NCBI GenBank assembly: GCA_037953745.1
Contig: JBAKBP010004452.1
Coordinates: 1 to 64,000, forward strand
DNA length: 64,000 bases
Source of the DNA: Lithodes maja
Taxonomy: Eukaryota; Arthropoda; Malacostraca; Decapoda; Lithodidae
Direction of reading: 5' to 3'
This document shows positions 56,171 to 64,000 of this stretch, one piece after another. Each line of letters starts with the position of its first letter. Position 1 is the stretch's first letter. Below the pieces are notes generated by a model, which was not told the origin of the DNA, did not search any database, and worked only from the letters and a program-made list of their open reading frames with translations. Both the position numbers and the translations under genes were made by a program.

Positions 56171-56597
56171 TATATCTAATGGATTAGATTTGCCGCAAAT
56201 GGGGGGAATATCATCACCCAAAATAAATTTGCAAACGGGGAGTGCAGATGAGAGTAACTCTTCTTCCATTCCCGCGATGGTTGGTGGTTCGACAACTCCC
56301 CAGACAGAACAACCGTCACCATCTGGCATCGTTGTAATCCCATCGACAGCCCATCGAGGAGTGGAGGAGCCAAGCTTTCCGTCATATGTACACACGATGA
56401 GTGTACCAACCCAAAGTGATGTTAGGCCGACACCCCCCCAGCCAGGAAATTTGACAATGGAGCAAAGTGTTATACCACCACCAACGGCTCTTTCGAACCC
56501 CATAATTATCCCCCCACCTCAGCCCCGCCACCACATTAAAGCAAGAAGAAGAACACTCCAGAAAAATACTCATAACTATGTAAATCCTATATCTAAT
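55001..56597 (+). repeat. 393-bp tandem repeat, four units
   Basis: Units begin with GGATTAGATTTGCCG at 55,001, 55,394, 55,787 and 56,181, with a related fifth start at 56,598. Spacings are 393, 393, 394 and 417 bp. Units two to four are nearly identical; the extra base in the 394-bp unit causes the frame change. Confidence 0.95.
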
Positions 56598-58508
56598 GGA
56601 TTAGATTTGCCGTATCGGATGGGGGGAATATCATTATCACCCAAAATAACGGGGGGTGTAGATGAGAGTAACTCTTCTTCCATTCCCACAATGGTCAGTG
56701 GTTGGACAACTCCTCCCATAGAACAACCGCCGCCGGTTATACTCCCTTCCGGAGGAGGTTCGACAATGGAGGAGCAAAGTTTGGTACCCCCACCAACCCA
56801 AAGTAATACACAACCCACCCATCAAGGAGGTTTCACAATGCGGCGAAGTTTGGTACCCCCATCATCGATACCAACCCAAAGGCCGACACCTTCCCGTCAA
56901 ACGCAGCAACATATCGTGACACCAACCCAAAGTAATGCCTTTTATACACGACCCCACACACCATCACCACCGCCAGTGGTAGCAAGTGTCAGGCGGCGGG
57001 TAAATGTAGTACCACCGCCAGTGGTAGTAGTAAATGTTACGCCAACACCTTCCACCTTACCGATTCCCCAATCCATGATGTCGACACCTCCGTTCACACC
57101 AAGGTTGGATAATTCACCATTAAACCACCAGACACCAACTATACCTCCCACATCGGAACCATCCCTCCACCCAAATGATCCATACTGGGTAGGTAGGTTA
57201 CTCAATGCTCATGTTCCAATACCTATGATAAATATGGACATATCTAGGGAAAGCATCCATCCCATAGTGGTACCCTCTACACCAATAATACCTTCATTGA
57301 TTGATACACAGATAATTCCTCAAGAAAATGAATATGATCTGAGTTATAGGATTAATAGAAATACTAGTAACCCACAGAATCCATTGGTTGAATATAGTTC
57401 AGATAATAGAATACTTGTAGGTGGGGCTAGCGGCGGTGGGCGCAGAGGTGGCGCTGGCGGTGGCGGTGGCGGTGGGCGCAGAGGTGGCGGTGGGCGTATC
57501 CAACAAAATAGAGCCAATACAGATAGTGACGAAGATGTATCAGATGATAGCCGCCGCCGCCGCCGACGAAAAAGAAGAAGAAGAAGTGGCGGCGGTGGTG
57601 GTAGGGTTAGGGCCGGCGATGAGGATTTAATGAGTGATATCAGCAGTATCTATCACAATGCAACTAATAATAATAACCATCAAAGAGATGACCGTGGTAG
57701 ACAACAGATTAGGGCCATCGATGAGGATTTAATGAGTGATATCAGCAGTATCTATCACAATGCAACTAGTAATGATGATGATGGACGTAGAGGAAGAAGA
57801 GCGAGGAGGCGTAGGCGTATAGGTGGTGGGCGTAGACGTGTAGGAGGAGGGGTCGGTGGGCGTAGACGTGTAGGAGGAGGAGGTGGTGGGCGTAGACGTG
57901 TAGGAGGAGGTGGTGGTGGGCCTAGACGTGTAGGAGGAGGAGGTGGTGAGCCTAGAGGAGGAGGAGGAGGAGGAGGAGGGGGTGAGCCTAGAGGGGGAGG
58001 AGGAGGAGGAGGAGGGGGTGAGCCTAGAGGGGGAGGAGGAGGAGGAGGAGGGGGTGGTAGTAGTGATGGTGATAGTATTGATATCTATAACACTGCATCT
58101 GGTGATAGTATTGATATCTATAACACTGCATCTAGTGATATTGACTATAACACCGCAACCGATGGAGGTGGTGGTGGTGGTAGTAGTGATGGTGATAGTA
58201 TTGATATCTATAACACTGCATCTAGTGATATTGACTATCACACCCCTACCGATGACAGTGGCAATTATAATATTGCTCCACCACCCACTAGAGATGGTTT
58301 CTGTAACTTCAATGTAGATAATGCCAACCTCGACAACAAGAAGGCAATAATCCGGAATATATATGCAAAACAAGAAGTGGATGTTTCAACTAATTTAGAT
58401 AGAATAATTAAAATGTTGAGTAAGAGCCTGTCAAAATTAGTACATCCGGAATTTGAACATAATTTAAATGAGTTTTATAACTCATTATGTAACGTAAAAT
58501 CAGAATAG
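56190..58508 (+). CDS. Continuation: Pro-rich, then Gly/Arg-rich region and a helical C-terminus
   Basis: Open for 772 codons in the new frame after the extra A; the first ATG is 56,199, inside the fourth 393-bp repeat, so this is a continuation. The Pro-rich part ends near 57,400. Then follow a Gly/Arg-rich RGG-like tract (57,420-57,500), a run of Arg (RRRRRRKRRRR near 57,555), two RAxDEDLMSDISSIYHNAT repeats, more RRVGGGGGG repeats, and DSIDIYNTAS repeats. The last roughly 60 residues look folded and helical (LDRIIKMLSKSLSKLVHPEFE). RGG and poly-Arg tracts often bind nucleic acid. AATAAA follows at 58,519, which suggests a true gene end. Confidence 0.65.
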   Translation: MPQMGGISSPKINLQTGSADESNSSSIPAMVGGSTTPQTEQPSPSGIVVIPSTAHRGVEEPSFPSYVHTMSVPTQSDVRPTPPQPGNLTMEQSVIPPPTALSNPIIIPPPQPRHHIKARRRTLQKNTHNYVNPISNGLDLPYRMGGISLSPKITGGVDESNSSSIPTMVSGWTTPPIEQPPPVILPSGGGSTMEEQSLVPPPTQSNTQPTHQGGFTMRRSLVPPSSIPTQRPTPSRQTQQHIVTPTQSNAFYTRPHTPSPPPVVASVRRRVNVVPPPVVVVNVTPTPSTLPIPQSMMSTPPFTPRLDNSPLNHQTPTIPPTSEPSLHPNDPYWVGRLLNAHVPIPMINMDISRESIHPIVVPSTPIIPSLIDTQIIPQENEYDLSYRINRNTSNPQNPLVEYSSDNRILVGGASGGGRRGGAGGGGGGGRRGGGGRIQQNRANTDSDEDVSDDSRRRRRRKRRRRSGGGGGRVRAGDEDLMSDISSIYHNATNNNNHQRDDRGRQQIRAIDEDLMSDISSIYHNATSNDDDGRRGRRARRRRRIGGGRRRVGGGVGGRRRVGGGGGGRRRVGGGGGGPRRVGGGGGEPRGGGGGGGGGEPRGGGGGGGGGEPRGGGGGGGGGGSSDGDSIDIYNTASGDSIDIYNTASSDIDYNTATDGGGGGGSSDGDSIDIYNTASSDIDYHTPTDDSGNYNIAPPPTRDGFCNFNVDNANLDNKKAIIRNIYAKQEVDVSTNLDRIIKMLSKSLSKLVHPEFEHNLNEFYNSLCNVKSE
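57830..58060 (+). repeat. GGA/GGT-rich coding minisatellite
   Basis: Tandem near-repeats of GTGGGCGTAGACGTGTAGGA (about 33-36 bp units), then GAGCCTAGAGGGGGAGGAGG (48-bp units). Encodes Gly/Arg-rich sequence. Strong purine strand bias. Confidence 0.9.
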
Positions 58509-58534
58509 AATATAAACCAATAAATGTCTCGTAC

Positions 58535-59503
58535 ATGTGTTACTTGTCGAGTCTCATTATGTGTGTGGGTATAAAGGATCTCTATATTACATATACATTC
58601 AATCTAGAATTTGATGGTAAACTAGGCTCGGTAGACCAAATGATATGTCTGTGTCTGGATGCCGTTCAACAATTCATGGGTGATATTGATTCATCCTTCG
58701 ATTTAAAATTATGGGATGCAATTCTATTACATAAATCAACAAATACATTATATTACTTGATAAAATGTCTTTTCAAAGTACTTTATGTTATGAAGGGTAG
58801 GGTAGCGATTTTGGAACAATTAAATATTACAACACACCATTATGGTACGGCTTTGAAACACACACTATTGTATGCATCTAGTAATATTTGTACAATGGAG
58901 AGAAGTATTATCCCATTGTATACACAAATTAAAGGATTGTCGATTACGGATCGGCATTTCATCATTCGTGATTACTCCGTAGAGTCTTTTCTAGAAGATA
59001 GGGAAAAACTCTCTATGAATACATTTGCATATATGAAAATATATAACCCACACAGAATTAATGTCATATTGAAGTATATAAAGTGTAAACGAACTATAGA
59101 TGATGATGATTATTATGCGAATATTTTTCGTATTATACCCAACATTAACGATTACGAAACAATGAATTATATCAATAAATTAAATAATGAGCACATGTTA
59201 ATGATTGGGGGTCAATTGGATCCACCCTCGATAATCATCGACAACAAAAACAAACCGATAGTGGAGGATTTAAAAATGGAATTTGTCGATAAAAAACGAA
59301 ATAGAATATACCTTAATTTGAAAAACGTTCAAATATTGGAAGGTGATATTTTAAGTTGTAAATCATATATTCGTGAACATCTATCTCAAATAAAATTAAC
59401 GGAAAATTCTTTTCTATGTCCAAAATACAACAGGGGTAGTAAATTGAGAGGGTGTTGTCGAAATATGGAACAAAATAACATGATGATCGTCGAGCCTTTC
59501 TAG
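58535..59503 (+). CDS. Hypothetical protein, 322 residues
   Basis: ATG 58,535, 26 bp after the preceding stop. Mixed helical composition with Cys-rich ends: MCYLSSLIMCV at the start and LCPKYNRGSKLRGCCRN near the end. The middle includes AFAYMKIYNPHRINVILKYIK-like helical and Tyr-rich stretches. A hydrophobic stretch (TLYYLIKCLFKVLYVM, about residues 71-86) could be a buried helix rather than a membrane span. No family recognised. A bidirectional poly(A) signal follows at 59,537. Convergent with the next gene. Confidence 0.7.
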   Translation: MCYLSSLIMCVGIKDLYITYTFNLEFDGKLGSVDQMICLCLDAVQQFMGDIDSSFDLKLWDAILLHKSTNTLYYLIKCLFKVLYVMKGRVAILEQLNITTHHYGTALKHTLLYASSNICTMERSIIPLYTQIKGLSITDRHFIIRDYSVESFLEDREKLSMNTFAYMKIYNPHRINVILKYIKCKRTIDDDDYYANIFRIIPNINDYETMNYINKLNNEHMLMIGGQLDPPSIIIDNKNKPIVEDLKMEFVDKKRNRIYLNLKNVQILEGDILSCKSYIREHLSQIKLTENSFLCPKYNRGSKLRGCCRNMEQNNMMIVEPF

Positions 59504-59675
59504 GACACGGTTGAAACGAAACGAGTTTTCTGGTTAAATAAAGTTTTATTGTCAAAACAAAAAAATCATACCACATACGCGCGCGCAAAAAAAAAAGAAG
59601 CGTCGTATATATAACCCCGAAGCGACCAAATAATATTGATTGGCACATACCGGTGAGTTGTTTTTTTCCCCCCGC
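59504..59675. terminator. Shared bidirectional poly(A) region between convergent genes
   Basis: AATAAA at 59,537-59,542 ends the plus-strand gene and TTTATT at 59,545-59,550 is the minus-strand signal for the gene ending at 59,676. The surrounding GTTTTCTGGTTAAATAAAG and the TATATATAACCCCGAAGCG at about 59,605-59,625 are the 3' module seen at 31,796 and 35,488, here in inverted orientation. Confidence 0.65.
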
Positions 59676-60131
59676 TTAGGTGGCATGAAGTTCATCTAGA
59701 ATCTCGCCAAATATGGTTTTATAATTACAATCTGTTATTACAAGGCTGACTATATAATCTCTAAATGTATTAAGTATGATACGAGAGTACTTATTGTTAT
59801 ATACTTTAGCTTTATAAATTTCAACTATAGTATGTAAAACATCGCGTATGGCTTTTCTGTTACTACGACGTGTTGCCTCTATTGAAAGAGAATCCTCTTG
59901 GTTTGAATTATTTAATTCTATTAAAAACAAGCGAAATTGGTTATTTATTTTGGCCTCCGCTGTAGTCACTTTGGAATAATACTCTTCTAAATCTCCCAAC
60001 CCTTCATTTATAAATTTTATAATGTCCTCTTTGGTATAACCCAGCTGGATTTGAATAAATGAAATTATATCATCTCTAAAGGATTCAAATGTATTTTTTA
60101 CCACTATAACATTCTTTAGTGAAGCGTTCAT
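59676..60131 (-). CDS. Hypothetical helical protein, 151 residues
   Basis: ATG at 60,129-60,131. Almost wholly predicted helix, with alternating charged and hydrophobic residues (FESFRDDIISFIQIQLGYTKEDIIKFINEGLGDLEEYY). No membrane span or known motif. Divergent from the spliced gene that begins at 60,233. Not recognised. Confidence 0.65.
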   Translation of the reverse strand: MNASLKNVIVVKNTFESFRDDIISFIQIQLGYTKEDIIKFINEGLGDLEEYYSKVTTAEAKINNQFRLFLIELNNSNQEDSLSIEATRRSNRKAIRDVLHTIVEIYKAKVYNNKYSRIILNTFRDYIVSLVITDCNYKTIFGEILDELHAT

Positions 60132-60232
60132 TCTCGTTGTGATTGATCGATGGGTTAAAAATGCATTTACACATTTCCCCTTTTTCAGATCAGTATACCC
60201 AAAGAAGTTGGAGCGAGAGACATTCCTCTACG

Positions 60233-62505
60233 ATGGAAACAATCGACGTCTTTCCCTCACCAGTGAGTATATATATCACCAGAACAATACTTGTGCGCGC
60301 GATGGATTCTGGACCCAGTGAATAATAATATACTGTACGTACCCTACGTACATTGACTGATGTTGTGATATCTTTCAGATAGTTGGCGGAGGATGCTTCG
60401 TGGATATACCAACCGTACCCACATCCTACGACACCGTTTCGTTGATTTGTACTCCATTCTGGAATGCATGGCCCGAGTTTTATAGGGGTTGGCGACAATA
60501 CATAACACCACTTCTTAGAAATTCATTGAATATTTTCAATAATCATAATATATCAAATGTGTGTCAAAGTCTGGGGCGATTAATCGACGAGAAATCTATA
60601 CTATACATGAGAGTTGTCATTGTGGTAGCGGATAGAGCCACACTTGTAAATTTTCATAATTGGCAGTGCCGAAACTATTCTCATGTAAAGATGGAAATAT
60701 TTGTATTATTCACATGCGATACCCCCCTTCACGCGACTATCGGGATATTAAATTTTAAAATGAAAGTTTTTTTTATTCAGCAATATGATATAGATAATCA
60801 ATTCCAAAAACTGGTCCGCGTATGGGGGAATTACGCTATCACCTTTTCACGTCCTGGCGCCTGTTTAATACCCGAAACGGGTATGTTGGAACCCGGCGAG
60901 TGGTTGACATTTAATTCCCGGCTAGACGGGACGTGGGTGTATTTTGATGAGGAGGAGTTGGAGGATCTGAGTCTGATGAGAAATTTTGATACCGAATTCT
61001 GTCCGTTGAATCTTAACCGAAAGAAACTAGACGTTGAGATTCTCGACAAAATATTTCAACAATGGGAAGAGATGTACATCTACTCCCCAAAAATGGAGTC
61101 TATCTTGGACATTATGAAAATGATGTACGTGAACATAAATGCCAAGTCGGACCGAATCGAACAGAGAATAGAGAAAATTGACACGTGTGTAAGTTTATTC
61201 AAATACCAAGCCGAGTTCAAAATGGCCCAAGCAATCCTCAGCACTAGCATTTTTGTTTCGAAAGGTAAATATATTCAACACGTATTACTCGCAAAGGGTC
61301 ACAGAAATGAAGACTTTCAAGCAGACCTTATGGAGTTTTGTCACATATTACAGAGCGAAAGAAGAGCCATAGAAACCCTTGACGAGGACCGATGTAGTAT
61401 AACCATGACTTCGACAGTAATGGATCTGCAAGATCCAGAATTTTTCGAAAGAGTGTATAGAAATAAATTTGATTTTTTAAGACAAATGACAATGTCCGGT
61501 ATTGGTGTTTACGCACCGATAAATGATGCCATGTTCATCAATCCATGGTCTTTCGCCATTGGTAACATTCTCCAATATCCATACTCGATAATATCGCAGG
61601 TGTCCATGGAAGATTATGTCCAAAATGGAGCCCAGATGGGGGCACAATACAACGTTATACGATTGGATAATCACGAGGGACAGATATATAACGATAAAAC
61701 AAATTGTTATAATAGTGTTATACCCATTTTTAGCCCGCAGGCGGCTGATATTATGAAACCACTAATTGCCACCAAATTGTATGCAATGTGTGTCACATTT
61801 GCCATCTTAAAATCTCCCCATTTGATAGACGGGGATATACATTTTGCAGCTCTAGGGGTACTGTGGTTACATATCATAAATAAAACAAAGGAGGAATCTC
61901 AAAAGATAATTAGCCATGTAGAGACCACGGCTCGCTTATATTTGGCCAATTATTCAGACTATTTGGAGATGCTTAGGGTTGAACCGGCCCGGGCTCTCCT
62001 AACTGTCCATAGTCCGACGCTAGTCAAGCCCCTTTTTGTCCTCCACCTTCACGGACATGACCAGGGGGGGAGGTATGAAATGTGTAGGCTATTGATAGTT
62101 GAGTTCTTGGGTCGCTGTATACGCAAACAGAAATTTCATTTCCCTTTCGCCCATTTTGTTTTACCCACCGGGGAAATTGATAATGAGGGGGTATGTAAAA
62201 TGTGGTTTTTCAATGATAAAACATTAAGACAAAAAGTGTTGTTCAACTTATTTCATAAATTAAATAAAATGCGTAATCAGACATCGGCAGGAGATATGAC
62301 ATTGAGTACCCTTCGTGTAGCAATATCATATCTTCTACCACATCCAAAGAAGGTGAAATGTCTATTTTATCCCAAACGTCTCTTGGTGTATGTCGTACAT
62401 GTCCTAAGACAACACACTTCTGAAAATCGAATGTTTAAACCGATACCCTTATACAAAGAGGCCGTGAAGATAATCCATGCCAATTTAACCCTGTACGGAC
62501 CATGA
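60233..62505 (+). CDS. Hypothetical protein of about 718 residues with a predicted 116-bp intron near its start
   Basis: The main frame (60,379-62,505) has no ATG for its first roughly 77 codons. Upstream, an ATG at 60,233 opens a 10-codon exon ending at CCA|GTGAGT (60,262/60,263). An acceptor TTTCAG ends at 60,378, and the frame after it is in phase 0 with the main ORF. Without splicing, the ATG frame stops after 30 codons. The protein has no recognised domain. It has an aromatic N-terminus (FWNAWPEFYRGWRQYI), a central helical part (KSDRIEQRIEKIDTCVSLFKYQ) and a C-terminal part rich in His/Phe (HGHDQGG, KFHFPFAHFVLP). Size and lack of repeats suggest a core structural or replication protein; this is inference. 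Confidence 0.65.
60263..60378 (+). other. Predicted GT-AG intron
   Basis: Donor GTGAGT at 60,263-60,268 and acceptor TTTCAG at 60,373-60,378, with a TTGACTGAT branch-point-like sequence about 26 bp before the acceptor. The polypyrimidine tract is short. The intron contains stops in the exon-1 frame. Length 116 bp is ordinary for arthropods. Confidence 0.55.
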
Positions 62506-62621
62506 GGCTTTTTTTTTTTACGGTCCACCGTATCAACTCCTCAGGCCACACCCCCTAATATATATATATATATATATAAAGGCTGAGGTAGGGGGGTTCA
62601 CTTACAACACCGGCAGCAAAT
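62506..62621 (+). promoter_or_regulatory. Promoter with (TA)n and TATAAAGGCTGAGG
   Basis: After a T10 run, a GGTCCACCGTATC stretch leads to a (TA)n tract ending in TATAAAGGCTGAGG at 62,575-62,588, about 34 bp before the ATG at 62,622. The GGCTGAGG tail is shared with the cassettes at 27,749, 63,679 and 63,926, so it is a conserved part of this promoter type. Confidence 0.65.
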
Positions 62622-63173
62622 ATGGCGGGTGGTACTGAAACCCAGGAGTCTATGTGTCAACTATGCATGTTAATGGGTTACTATTCCAAACTCATCTCGT
62701 ATGGAAAGAAGTTCGGATATGAAGGAAAGGAACTTCAACAATTTGTAGAAAAAGATTTGGAGATTTACAGGCAAATCTCGTACGGAAGGGATTTCGGATA
62801 TGAAGGAAAGGAACTTCAACAATTTGTAGGTGGAGAGATGGAGAATTTCAGGCAATTCAGAAGTGAAGAGATGGCGAATGACAGGCAATTAAAAAGGGAT
62901 CAATTGGAGAGTTACCTGCAAAGCAAAAGCGAAGAGATGGCGAATGACAGGCAATTAAAAAGGGATCAATTTGAGAGTTACCTGCAACGCAAAAGGGAAG
63001 TAATGGAGAATAACAGGCAATTAAAAAGGGATCGTATGGAGAGTAACCGGCAACAGAGAAGGGAAGAAACGGAGAGTGACAGACAGGCTGAAATTGAATT
63101 GCTGAAGTTACAAGTGGATATATTATTACGAAGAGCACGTCCGGTCCGTAATGATGATGGAGGAGAGTGGTGA
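62622..63173 (+). CDS. Coiled-coil protein with Gag-like FGYEGKELQQFV repeats
   Basis: 183 codons from ATG. FGYEGKELQQFV occurs at residues 31-42 and 58-69. It is followed by a highly charged helix with 22-residue repeats (SEEMANDRQLKRDQ at 81 and 103) and weaker copies to about 160, then LLKLQVDILLRRARP. The order 'G-E-L-x-x-F-V, then long E/R/Q helix' is reminiscent of the N-terminal region of Gag-like proteins in arthropod LTR retrotransposons. No zinc knuckle or protease was seen. It could be a captured host or retroelement gene, or an unrelated structural coiled coil. The clear TATA promoter suggests it is expressed. Confidence 0.7.
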   Translation: MAGGTETQESMCQLCMLMGYYSKLISYGKKFGYEGKELQQFVEKDLEIYRQISYGRDFGYEGKELQQFVGGEMENFRQFRSEEMANDRQLKRDQLESYLQSKSEEMANDRQLKRDQFESYLQRKREVMENNRQLKRDRMESNRQQRREETESDRQAEIELLKLQVDILLRRARPVRNDDGGEW

Positions 63174-63644
63174 CATGGGCTCTTGGCTGAACAAATTATC
63201 CCTTTAGTGGACAAACAACTATAATAATACCCACATCACACGTTATAATCATAAGATAATTGACGGTTTTTGTATATCTTCACTTATACTTTTTTTTAAA
63301 TTGGTATTGTAAGTGTGTGTTATTTTTATCCCTTTGTATAAGTTTATATTGTTTTCTAAAAAAAATGCTCGCGACAATTAAAAAACTAGTTTTCTGACTA
63401 AATAAAGTTTATTGTAATATATATATATATTATATACCACACCGTGCACATTATATATATATATATATATGACGGAGGTGTGAGTAGTACGACTCAATAA
63501 GGATGGTAACCCGAAACGGCCTAATACAAAATTGACCATTTGACGTCGGGCCCTAGTGAAATCTGGTGTGTCAACTCCATGGAGTGATATCAGAATGTGG
63601 TTGAGTAGTGGAGAAATCTCCACAGGCCTCATGACCTTGGCCTA
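63174..63644 (+). terminator. Gene-free: poly(A) signals and AT repeats
   Basis: No gene. AATAAAGTTTATT at 63,401-63,413 holds AATAAA on both strands around a single G, inside CTAGTTTTCTGACTAAATAAAG. (TA)n tracts follow at 63,417-63,430 and 63,453-63,470. The stretch 63,425-63,505 (ACACCGTGCAC ... GGAGGTGTGAGTAGTACGACTC) is an inverted copy of 27,520-27,580. Confidence 0.65.
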
Positions 63645-63780
63645 TGATTGGCTCCCAACCACATAGACCCTCTATGTTTATAAAAAGGCTGAGGTGGTAT
63701 ATTTTTCTAAAAAAAAATACTCGCGACAATTAAAAACTAGTTTTCTGACTAAATAAAGTTTATTGTAATACTTGAATCTT
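63645..63780 (+). promoter_or_regulatory. CCAAT/TATA promoter joined directly to a poly(A) module
   Basis: Inverted CCAAT box TGATTGGCT at 63,645-63,653 and TATAAAAAGG at 63,679-63,688, then GCTGAGGTGG. Only about 60 bp later comes the poly(A) module again (CTAGTTTTCTGACTAAATAAAG, AATAAAGTTTATT at 63,752-63,764). No ORF lies between them, so a gene appears to have been deleted, leaving promoter and terminator side by side. Confidence 0.65.
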
Positions 63781-63882
63781 GGGTTTTTATACCAAATCTG
63801 AACGTGGGTCCAGGGTCCTCAAAATTGCGACCCAATAAGTCTCTTGGACCTGCAACTCGGGCAACCTCTGTCTCCTGGCCTA

Positions 63883-63935
63883 TGATTGGCTCCCATTCAC
63901 ATAGACCACACCCCCCCTCTATGTTTATAAAAAGG
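63883..63935 (+). promoter_or_regulatory. CCAAT/TATA promoter of the gene at the window edge
   Basis: TGATTGGCT at 63,883-63,891, CACATAGACC, then TATAAAAAGG at 63,926-63,935 with GCTGAGGTGGGGGTGTTCAC following. It is nearly the same as the cassette at 63,645 apart from an inserted C-rich stretch, and its downstream part matches the promoter at 62,575. Confidence 0.65.
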
Positions 63936-63971
63936 CTGAGGTGGGGGTGTTCACTATTGTTACAAGCACAT

Positions 63972-64000
63972 ATGTACAGTCTAGCGGATGGTACCCAATC
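63972..64000 (+). CDS. Start of a gene cut by the window end
   Basis: ATG 37 bp after TATAAAAAGG, open to the window edge for nine codons (MYSLADGTQ). The promoter and spacing are like those of the coiled-coil gene at 62,622, whose start (MAGGTETQ) is also vaguely similar. It may be a paralogue. Too short to say more. Confidence 0.35.

Noticed and set aside
53695..56503. Several minus-strand ORFs of 60-178 codons, rich in Gly, Val and Ser
   Set aside because: They mirror the low-complexity plus-strand repeats and recur with the 393-bp unit, so they are shadows of repetition and not genes.
57729..58373. Minus-strand Ser/Thr-rich ORF of 214 codons
   Set aside because: Antisense to the Gly/Arg tract; its simple composition comes from the GGA/GGT minisatellite. 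It has no promoter or poly(A) signal.
40479..62505. Assigning named WSSV counterparts to the unrecognised large proteins
   Set aside because: Lengths alone are not evidence and I cannot align them here; naming would be a guess.
1..64000. tRNA or rRNA genes
   Set aside because: No cloverleaf-like or rRNA-like stretch was noticed in the gene-free intervals on either strand.

Overview
The window reads as crustacean (probably decapod) DNA carrying a block of genes from a large nuclear DNA virus of the nimavirus / naldaviricete type. Three things argue for this. There is a complete two-BIR + UBA-like + RING inhibitor of apoptosis (IAP), a protein with the membrane layout of baculovirus-type PIF-5 / ODV-E56, and many intronless, densely packed genes on both strands with no cellular relatives I can name. 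Gene ends and starts use animal signals: TATA boxes, an arthropod TCAGT initiator, inverted CCAAT boxes, AATAAA poly(A) signals and one GT-AG intron. A 5'-truncated LINE with a 12-bp target-site duplication sits in the repeat array, which favours a copy that resides or resided in a host chromosome. I could not run a search, so the nimavirus assignment is inference.

Layout. 1-25,568: about 136 copies of one 180-bp tandem repeat, with one LINE insertion (19,764-20,604) and one short inverted tract (22,626-22,978); no genes. 25,569-31,741: a decayed, duplicated gene family (about five copies with frameshifts, stops and deletions) mixed with fragments of other genes. 32,060-34,190 and 37,823-39,806: two copies of an IAP locus in opposite orientation; the left is broken, the right is intact. 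Between them lie a possible nuclear protein with an SV40-like NLS and a partly tandem-duplicated two-ORF gene. 40,479-45,424: four compact unrecognised or structural-type genes, including a PIF-5-like membrane protein and a predicted myristoylated von Willebrand factor A (vWA) protein. 45,490-58,508: 13 kb of one-strand coding sequence rich in repeats and low-complexity tracts, broken mostly at homopolymers; it may be one or two very large genes. 58,535-63,173: four further genes, one apparently spliced at its start and one with Gag-like helical repeats. 63,174-64,000: promoter and poly(A) cassettes with little or no gene between them, then the start of a gene cut by the window edge.

How it fits together. 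Intact genes suggest virion structure and entry (PIF-5-like protein, vWA protein, large repeat protein) and blocking of cell death (IAP). The 26-37 kb part looks like a recombination-prone accessory zone where gene families are copied, inverted and lost. Recurrent single-base indels in A-runs could be real decay or long-read sequencing error; the two cannot be told apart from the sequence alone.
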